A model generated the notes under the pieces. It saw only the letters and a program-made list of their open reading frames with translations. It did not search any database and was not told the DNA's origin. From assembly GCF_000142905.1 (NCBI RefSeq), contig NW_013657648.1:105090-151203 (forward strand): 46,114 nt of DNA, in the 5' to 3' direction. Source of the DNA: Thecamonas trahens ATCC 50062 (taxonomy: Eukaryota > Apusozoa > Apusomonadida > Apusomonadidae). Below are positions 39,590 to 46,114 of the stretch, piece after piece (the stretch's first letter is position 1; every line of letters begins with the position of its first letter). A program made the translations under genes and the position numbers.

Positions 39590-42500
39590 TCATACGCCCT
39601 TTCCCAGCAGCGCCGCCTTGTCGCGCATCCGCCTAGCCCGGATGTACTCGCGCTTTTGCGCAGACGTCATCTCCGACTTGCGCACGCCACGCAAGTGTTC
39701 TGGAAGCCATCCATCGTCGCGCTCGGCTCCATGCTGCCCAATAGCAGCTCGGGGCTGTGTCGGAGCCGGGGCTGAAGCCGGAGCCGGAGCCGGAGCCAGA
39801 GCCGAAGCCGGAGACATAGAGGTCCTCTCTGCCACTGGTGCCGCGGGCGCCGGTCCGAGTGCGGCCCTCTTGGCGCGCACATAGCGCCGCTTGTCAGCCT
39901 CACTGTACGTCGACTTGGCCCGCCGCAGGTCAGCTGGCACCCAGTCAGGGAAGGTCCGCCGCGGGCTTGCGGCCAGCTGCTCAGGTATCGATGTCGTTGC
40001 CGGTGCAGATGCTGGTGCCTTGGACTGGCGCTCTCTGGTCGCCTCCCCACCGTCAAGCGCCTCCTGTGATGCCTTAAACGCCCGACGTGCTCGAACATAC
40101 GCCTTGCGCTCCGCCCGAGTCATCTCCGACTTGGCCTTGCCACGGAGCTCGAGAGGAACCCATGGCTTGTCGCCGTTGTCGTTGATGTCGGCGGCAACTT
40201 CTGCCGGGGCTGTGGCCGGGACTGGCGCCTCGGCTGCCGCCATCCGCTTCCGCGACTTGGAGCGCAGCCGCTTGTCACCAGGCAACTTGCGAACCATTTC
40301 GACGCTTCCATCGCGATGCTTGATGCGGTACCACTTGGAACGCTGGCCCGGCTCGACCGAGCTGGCGCGCCCGCGGCCAGATGACGACGATGATGACGAC
40401 GATGACGACCCGCCGTCTGAGCTTGCGTCCTCACTCACACCTTCACCCAATCCCGAGCCGCCACCAACGTCTGCATCAGTCCCAGGGCGTGCCTGTGCGG
40501 CCTTCTTGCTCGACTCGAGACCGTCCGGCTTGCGGTCGACAATCTCGACGGTGCCGTCGCGATGCGTGATGCGATACCGCTTGCGCTTGGTGCTACTCGC
40601 GCGAGCGCGTGGCAGCGGCGAGTCGGGTCCAGCGCTCATTGAGGACGCACGAGCGCGGGCTCGCGACAACGAGCGCGACGCTGACCGTGGCCGCACGCCC
40701 TTGGGCTTGCTGTCGAGAATCTCGACTTCGTGGTTACGGTGGTAGACGCGGTAATGCTTGCGCCGAGCCGGCGACGCCGACACTGGACCGGAGCTATGAT
40801 CGCCTTCGCCCGATATTGCTCGCGGCAGTGCCGAGACTGATCGCCGCCGCGGCTTGCGTGCCACAATGACCACAGAGCCATCACGCTTGTGGACACGGTA
40901 AAGCTTGCGCCGCTGGCTTGTCACCGACTCGGCGCCCGGAGACGCTGCCTGTGGCTGGCTGTGTCGCGGCATCTTTCCGGTAGTGTGCGGACCATTCTGC
41001 GACGGCGACATGATCTCGCGACGGACCGGCGACCGTGACTTGGACCGCTGCGCCAAGGCAGGACTACGCGCACTGTCGTGACCACGTGGACGACCGCGCG
41101 GGCGACCACGGCCACGGCCACGGCCACGGCCACGACCGCGACCTGATCCACGAGCCTTGCGCGGCGAGGATCGGCCCTTGCGCGGCGAGACCGACCGTGG
41201 CTCGGCGAGCGCTGCAATGCGCTCTTGTCGCGCCCGTTCGGCAGTCTGGCGTGCGGTGGCAAGTTCGGTCCGCAGCTTGGTGTTCACCCGTTTGGCTTCG
41301 GCCAGCTCGTCTTCAAGCACAGTCACCTGGGCTGCCGACTCGGCCTGGGCAGCCAGCAACTCATACTCGTCGCGATCGAGCTCGACCACACCAGCGCGTC
41401 GCGCGACCGCCTCATCGGCAGCGCGAGCGGCTGCCTCGGTGTTGGCACGAGCGGCGACAACCTCGTTGACAAGGTCGTGGTTCTGAGCCTGCAGCACAGC
41501 GAGCGCATCTGAGAGCTGCGCATCATTCTCGCGGGCAGTCTCTCCGTCTCGCACGAGAGCCTCAAGCTCTTCCTGGGCCACTTCCAGCTCTGCTTCGGCG
41601 GCGGCAGCCTTGGCAGTCACCGCGGCGAGATCGGTCTGTAGAGTCTCGGCGCGAGCAGCTGCAGCATCACGCTCGGCCTGAGCGGCATCGCGCTCGGTCT
41701 CTAGGTCCACAAGCTGGTCAAAGAGCTCGTGGATCCGCGACTCTTCGAGCGCGACAATGCCTGGGCCAAGGCCAGATTTCGGTGCCGGGGAGGACAGCGC
41801 GCTAGCGTCCGAGTCAGCGGCACGGATGGCGAGGACATCGACCGAAGCCTGCATGACCGAGATGAGTGCATCCTTCTCGGCATGGAGCATAGAGAGCTCA
41901 CGAATGAGCGCGTGTGCTGCAGGTAGAGAGTCGGGCAAAGTGTCGGCAGTAAATGAGTCGCAAGCCTCATACACAGGCTCAGGGGCTGTAACAGGAGGCG
42001 CCGCGCGACGGACGACTTCAGCCTCGTCCTCCAGTGCGGCGATTCGAGCGTACGCACCACGTAGCTCGTCTTTGGCATCATTGTACTCACGGCGGAAACC
42101 CTTCATCTGCTTGGAGACCTTGACCAGCAGGGCACGCGAGTCGGCGAGGCACTGCTTGAGGTCGTCGCGGTCGCGGGTGACGGCGTCGAGCTCGGCGCCA
42201 ACCGACGAGAGCTCAGCAGTCAGGTCCTCGACATTTGCGCCCAGGACGGCGTTTTCAGCGAGCAGCGTGTTGCGGGCCGAGTCAAGGGCGGCGTCGGCCG
42301 AGTCTGCAGCGGCGGTTGCGGCGGCGGCGCGTGCGTTGAGGCTCGTGATTTGAGCGGCGAGCTTGGCGTTGGCGGTTTTGAGCTCGGAGCGCTCGGCACG
42401 GAGCTCGCGAAGGGTAGCGTTAAGGGCAGCTACCTGCTCGATTGACTCGTTGGAGGCAAAGACCGAGGTCTCGAGTTCGGCGCGCTGATCGTCAAGCTGG

Positions 42501-43408
42501 ACTTCGGCCATGCGCCACTTTGTGCGGGCCTCCATAACTTCCAGTGAGGCTGCGGCAGTACGCGCAGCAAGGCGAGCCTCTGCACGTTCAGCACGTTCGA
42601 GTGCGGCATCGCGCTCCTGGCGCACTTCACCGATGGTGGCGGACTTTGCGTCCGAGGCCTTGGCAGCGCGAGCGAGCTTCTCGGTGAGAGCGACGACCTT
42701 GGACTTTGCCTCGTTGGCCTCGGCCTTGAGCTCGGGCCAAGCACGCCACATGGCGCGGAGCTTGCGGTAGTGGTCTTCAGTCCAGCCGAGTGCCTCTTCG
42801 CGCGCTCGCAGCCTGTCTGCCAGTGCATCGAGCTCTGCCTCGCGCTGGCGTGCGTCACGGGCCATATCGGCGGCAAGCGACTCGGCTAGTGACTCAAACT
42901 GGGCCTTTTCGGCCTTGTGGGCCTCAAACTTACGCTCAAAGAACTCATTGTCCAGTCGCTTCTGCAGCGCCGTCGTCTTCCGCATCAGCGCGCGATACTT
43001 ATCCGCCGCCGCCGCCGACTTTTCCTTCTCGACACCCACCCTAGCCTCGGCCTCAGCCGCCCGCGCCCGTGCCGCCCGCGCCTCGGCCTTGTACGACTGT
43101 CCGCCCACCCCACACCCCGCCGATCAGACCATCCATGTCCATCATACTCTGTCAGTCAGCGCACCGCATCGCCCTCCCTCGGCCCCTGCCCCTGCACGTA
43201 CCTCGACCAGGCGGACAAGGGCTTGACAATCTTCGTCGGTGTTTCCCGCCATCAGAGTGGACATGGGTGGTGAGTGATGGGCAGGCGGGCTAGAGGTAGA
43301 GCCCCTCCTACCACTGGTTGCACTGCTGCTGCGGCGCAGCAGCTCGGCCTCGTCTTGGCCCAGGTGACCAACACCCGACAGGTCGTTGGCGGCAAAGAAG
43401 GCCTCCAT
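39590..43408 (-). CDS. Coiled-coil protein with two unrecognised repeat families and AT-hook-like motifs
   Basis: Exon 1 is 43202-43408 (MEAFFAANDLSGVGHLGQDE to VRLVE) and exon 2 is 39590-43096 (from SYKAEARAARARAAEAEARV), both phase 0, total 1237 residues. Residues about 65-730 are long heptad coiled coil rich in Ala, Glu and Arg. Next comes a basic segment with SPRKGRSSPRK (SPKK-like) and RGRGRGRPRGRPRG (AT-hook-like), about 41085-41190. Four copies of a motif Y-R-(V/I)-x-(H/K)-R-(D/N)-x-x-V-x-(I/M)-(V/L), each flanked by Lys/Arg and spaced by Ser/Arg linkers, follow at about 40851-40913, 40702-40764, 40527-40589 and 40282-40342. Three C-terminal copies of W-(V/L)-P-x2-L-R-x3-K-S-x3-(S/T)-x-A-x-(K/R)-x-x-Y-(V/I)-R-A-(R/K)-R lie at about 40083-40170, 39866-39955 and 39615-39705. 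I recognise no family. DNA or chromatin binding is a guess from the basic motifs. Confidence 0.85.
43097..43201 (-). other. Intron of the coiled-coil repeat gene
   Basis: Minus-strand GTACGTGCAG donor after GTC GAG and GGGCGGACAG acceptor before TCG TAC AAG, 105 bases, phase 0. Splicing supplies a proper ATG start, which exon 2 lacks. Confidence 0.85.
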
Positions 43409-43500
43409 ACCCCCCAACGTATCCGCGTGTGGGATTAGAGACAGAGGTGGAGGAAGTGTGGCTGGTGTCACCAACGCACACAGGTCGTGGGTCTGGTGTC

Positions 43501-43541
43501 TGGTATGGGGAGGGGAGGGGTGGAGGGGAGGGGGGGGGGGG
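43501..43541. repeat. G-rich tract in the divergent promoter
   Basis: GGGGAGGGGAGGGGTGGAGG followed by a run of eleven G. It is C-rich on the coding strand of the minus-strand gene, about 100-130 bases before its ATG. Confidence 0.85.
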
Positions 43542-43635
43542 TGACGGTGACGAGGGAGGCGGTGGTCGACTTGGCGCCAACGAGTTCCAAGTCGGAAGCA
43601 ATCGACCAACCGAGTCAGTCACTCCCCGCATCGGT

Positions 43636-43735
43636 GGCCACCAACCGTCACCAGCCACCAGCCACCAACCACCAACCACCAGCCACCGCTACCGCCACCG
43701 CCACCACCACGCCACCGCTACCACTACCGCTACCG
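43636..43735. repeat. CCACCA/CCGCTA imperfect trinucleotide-hexanucleotide repeat
   Basis: Degenerate ACCACCAGCC and ACCGCC units for about 100 bases, upstream of the G-domain gene, followed by a CCCCCCCC run at about 43745. Confidence 0.8.
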
Positions 43736-43831
43736 GCACTTCTCCCCCCCCACCCCACCACACACACTCATACCCAACACCCATATCCATACCCACACTC
43801 ATACACATTCGCATAGCCGTACACTATCTCT

Positions 43832-45985
43832 ATGGCTGAGATAGACCTGTCCATTGCAGAGCTGGAGGAGGAGCTGGCCGCCCTCTCCGTCGCCTACGCC
43901 TCGGTCAAGCACGAGCCGGTGGTGGTCGAGCAGAGTCTTCGCCATAGCCACGACTACGCCCATGGTTACGGCCACGGTCATGACCATCATATACGCTCCT
44001 CGGGCCTGGGTGACACCCGCCCGCCCCCTCACGCCCAAGACCTGGCTGACTCAGCCCCGCCGGACGTCTGGTTTCACGACGGGGACTCTGACGCCGCAAG
44101 TGCTGCTCTGTCGGTGCTGGCGGCTTCGGCTGGACCACCTTCTCTTGCTGCACATCCGTCCCAGCCAGAGCCTCAGCCAGAGCTGACCCGCTCTGCCGTT
44201 GAGATCGAGCTGATCAGAGTCCGCGAGCAGATCTACCTGCGCAACGAGGAGAAGCGCAAGGCGCAAGACGCCGCCCGACCGACTGACAAGGGCAAGGGCA
44301 AGTCTAAGGACAAGCTCAAGGCCAAGGGAAAGGGAAAGGCCAAGTCTAAGTCCAAGTCCAAGTCCAAGTCCAAGTCCAAGTCCAAGGGCGGCAAGTCCGA
44401 AGCCAAGAGCAAGGCCAGTGATCACGCAACACCCAAAGGGACGGACAGTCGCAACAGCCTGCGCCGCCGCGGACGGAAGCGGATCCACGTCTCGGCCCGC
44501 GATGCAAAGTCTGGCTCGGGATCGTCGAGCCCACTGTTCTCGTCGTTCTCGATGACGGCGTCGTATTCGGTCTCAGTCTCGTCGCCGTCCGAGCCCGCGG
44601 CCGACGCCGGATCCTCCGGAGCCGCCGATCCTGCCGCCAGCGGCCAGATGCCAGCCGTGAGCCCTCCGACCGACGCCTGCGTATGCGACCCTTCACCCAC
44701 TGATCCTGCGCTTGCCGCGTCTCGGCCGGCAGAGTCGGCTGCTGCCGCGTCCGAGGCCAACCCCGTCGCCGATGCCGATGCCGATGCCGACGCTTCACCG
44801 CCGGTGGCACCGCCTCGGACTGCAGTGCGTCTTCCCCAAGAAGCCGAGAAGACCGAGCCAGACGAGCCAGTATCGGCCGAACTCTCGTTTATCGAGCTCG
44901 GACGGATGGTACAGAGCGAGTGGCGGGCGAGCAACGTGGGACGGGCCATGGAGCAGCGTGTTCTGTCCAACGGAAGCCGGCGGTTCGGCCTGCTGGAGGC
45001 ACCGCCACTTCCACCGACTACCATGGTGACGGCAATGGGTATGCCGCGGGCGCAGCCGACTGCCCGGCTCACGTCGCGGATTGTGTTGCTTGGCGCAGCC
45101 AAGGCCGGCAAGACAGCAACGGTCCGGTCCATCCTGGGCACAACGCCAGCCGACGCTGACAAGCGCTACATCCCGACTCGCGGCATGCAGACCTCGCGCA
45201 AGTTCTGGATGGCGTGCAAGTCGCGGAACGAGCAGGTCATCCTCCTCGACCTGCGCTTCGTCGACGTTGGCGCCACCGCCGCCACCGCCCACCGCAGCTA
45301 TCTGCAGACCGAGCAGAGGACGCTGTTTGCGCTCCCGCGCACCGTCATGATGCTTGTCTTCTCGGTTGCTGACCGCGCATCGTACACCGCTGTCCTCACG
45401 ATGCTCACTCAGTTTACCACCGTCTCGGCCATCAAGATCCTAGTCGCCACTCATCGCGACGTCGCGGCCGACAAGATCGTCGTCTCCACCGACGAGATGC
45501 TGGAGCTGTCGCGGTCCCGTGGCATCCCGCTCTACTTTATGTCCAACACGGCCTCACTGCATGCTGCTGCTGCCGCTGCTGCTGCCGCCACGGCCACGTC
45601 GGCACAGCTGCAGCCTGTCGCGGGCCCTGTCGCTTCCTCCCCGGCCGCACCCGCTCCGCTTTCTGCCCACTCGCGCGGCACGGTCATGAGCATGGACGAG
45701 GACGGCTCAACCGAGCCAAACACACCCCGCCGCGACTCTCGGACTCCGACTGAGATTGCCGCCGCTGCCGCCGCCGAGATCGTCGCCGCCCAGCAGTCGG
45801 CCACCGCTGCTGCTGCCGCCGCTGCCGCCCAGCAGTCGGCCGCTGCTGCCCAGTCGGCCGCCGCCCACGACGTCGAGCTGCTCCTTAACGGTATCGCCGA
45901 GCTCCTCGTTCGCCAGCAGCAGGATACCCAGCTCCGTCAGCTGGAAATGATCATGGCCCAGCAAGCCACCACCGCTGCCAACTAA
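43832..45985 (+). CDS. Protein with divergent Ras/Rab-like G domain, long disordered N terminus and Ala/Gln-rich tail
   Basis: 717 residues from ATG 43832. The N terminus has an acidic coiled start (IAELEEELAAL), a His-rich stretch (HSHDYAHGYGHGHDHH), a helical segment (EIELIRVREQIYLRNEEKRK), then a Lys-Ser dipeptide repeat and Ser/Ala-rich linkers. The G-domain begins near residue 415: IVLLGAAKAGKTATVRSI is a proper P-loop (Gly421 to Thr428). Later motifs are degenerate: VILLDLRFVDVG replaces the usual DTAGQ, VATHRDV replaces NKxD, and FMSNTAS sits in the SAK position. A FALPRTVMMLVFSVADRASY strand fits Ras-fold beta 4. The C-terminal about 120 residues are Ala/Gln-rich and end MAQQATTAAN with no prenylation cysteine. 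Nucleotide binding may persist through the P-loop, but base specificity and hydrolysis are doubtful. Confidence 0.75.
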   Translation: MAEIDLSIAELEEELAALSVAYASVKHEPVVVEQSLRHSHDYAHGYGHGHDHHIRSSGLGDTRPPPHAQDLADSAPPDVWFHDGDSDAASAALSVLAASAGPPSLAAHPSQPEPQPELTRSAVEIELIRVREQIYLRNEEKRKAQDAARPTDKGKGKSKDKLKAKGKGKAKSKSKSKSKSKSKSKGGKSEAKSKASDHATPKGTDSRNSLRRRGRKRIHVSARDAKSGSGSSSPLFSSFSMTASYSVSVSSPSEPAADAGSSGAADPAASGQMPAVSPPTDACVCDPSPTDPALAASRPAESAAAASEANPVADADADADASPPVAPPRTAVRLPQEAEKTEPDEPVSAELSFIELGRMVQSEWRASNVGRAMEQRVLSNGSRRFGLLEAPPLPPTTMVTAMGMPRAQPTARLTSRIVLLGAAKAGKTATVRSILGTTPADADKRYIPTRGMQTSRKFWMACKSRNEQVILLDLRFVDVGATAATAHRSYLQTEQRTLFALPRTVMMLVFSVADRASYTAVLTMLTQFTTVSAIKILVATHRDVAADKIVVSTDEMLELSRSRGIPLYFMSNTASLHAAAAAAAAATATSAQLQPVAGPVASSPAAPAPLSAHSRGTVMSMDEDGSTEPNTPRRDSRTPTEIAAAAAAEIVAAQQSATAAAAAAAAQQSAAAAQSAAAHDVELLLNGIAELLVRQQQDTQLRQLEMIMAQQATTAAN
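44342..44386 (+). repeat. AAGTCC hexanucleotide repeat encoding Lys-Ser
   Basis: About seven consecutive AAGTCC/AAGTCT units inside the G-domain gene, translated as (KS)n. Confidence 0.93.
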
Positions 45986-46114
45986 GCCTGTACGGTTCAG
46001 TCACCAGGGCGCTTTGATGCGCGTCCCCAAAGTGAACGACGCAGTGCATGACCAACCCCCTCGTCGCCGGACCGTTCCCCTCGCTTGCCCTACCACCACC
46101 CTCCCAGGCGCAAT
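45986..46114. other. 3' flank at the window end
   Basis: 129 bases after the last stop codon. No gene, terminator motif or repeat was recognised; it is presumably the 3' untranslated region and spacer. Confidence 0.5.

Larger units (their letters stand above)
43409..43831. other. Divergent promoter region between the coiled-coil gene and the G-domain gene
   Basis: 423 bases between two start codons facing away from each other. It contains a G-rich tract (C-rich on the minus-strand gene's coding strand) and an ACC-type repeat. No TATA-like or other core element was recognised. Confidence 0.6.

Overview
This window is nuclear DNA from a GC-rich, gene-dense protist. It carries GT-AG introns (GTACGT-like donors) inside conserved genes, signal-peptide and endomembrane proteins, RhoGAP, FYVE, RBR-ubiquitin and sirtuin signalling genes, and a CFAP54-type axonemal gene, so the organism is a flagellate eukaryote. 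From the style of the genome and the domain mix I would guess an apusomonad such as Thecamonas trahens, but that is recall and I could not test it. There is one assembly gap of exactly 100 N (22897-22996). Five places need one extra base to keep a conserved or plausible protein in frame; all five are single missing bases, four of them in or beside short runs of three to five identical bases.

Layout, left to right. (1) 266-3577 +, GH38 alpha-mannosidase with signal peptide, one intron, one frameshift. (2) 3788-10178 +, about 2130-residue protein with a DEP domain and C-terminal RNI-type leucine-rich repeats, two frameshifts. (3) 10275-11549 +, SIRT7-like deacylase fused to a YEATS acyl-lysine reader. 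(4) 11726-13267 +, F-box protein with eleven exact 31-residue ankyrin repeats. (5) 13446-14576 +, PH / coiled coil / FYVE protein. (6) 14577-15355, minisatellite. (7) 15356-18518 +, TMEM245-like membrane protein with a G-rich intron. (8) 18795-19199 -, doubtful small gene. (9) 19383-21530 -, FAM13-like RhoGAP. (10) 22037-34104 -, about 4000-residue CFAP54, containing the gap. (11) 35317-36765 +, RBR ubiquitin ligase with several SUMO-interacting-motif-like segments. (12) 36961-39589 +, TMEM185-like membrane protein with a RING finger. (13) 39590-43408 -, coiled-coil protein with two repeat families and AT-hook-like stretches; its stop codon abuts the stop of gene 12. (14) 43832-45985 +, protein with a degenerate Ras-like G domain.

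The genes are not an operon and I see no single pathway joining them. Themes are chromatin and protein modification (sirtuin-YEATS, RBR-SIM ligase, F-box, membrane RING), phosphoinositide and small-GTPase signalling (PH-FYVE, RhoGAP, DEP, G-domain protein), and flagellar structure (CFAP54). The most unusual architectures are the sirtuin-YEATS fusion, the RBR ligase with a SIM-rich nuclear tail, and the coiled-coil protein with two unrecognised repeats. Intergenic DNA is short and rich in homopolymer C/G tracts and simple repeats.
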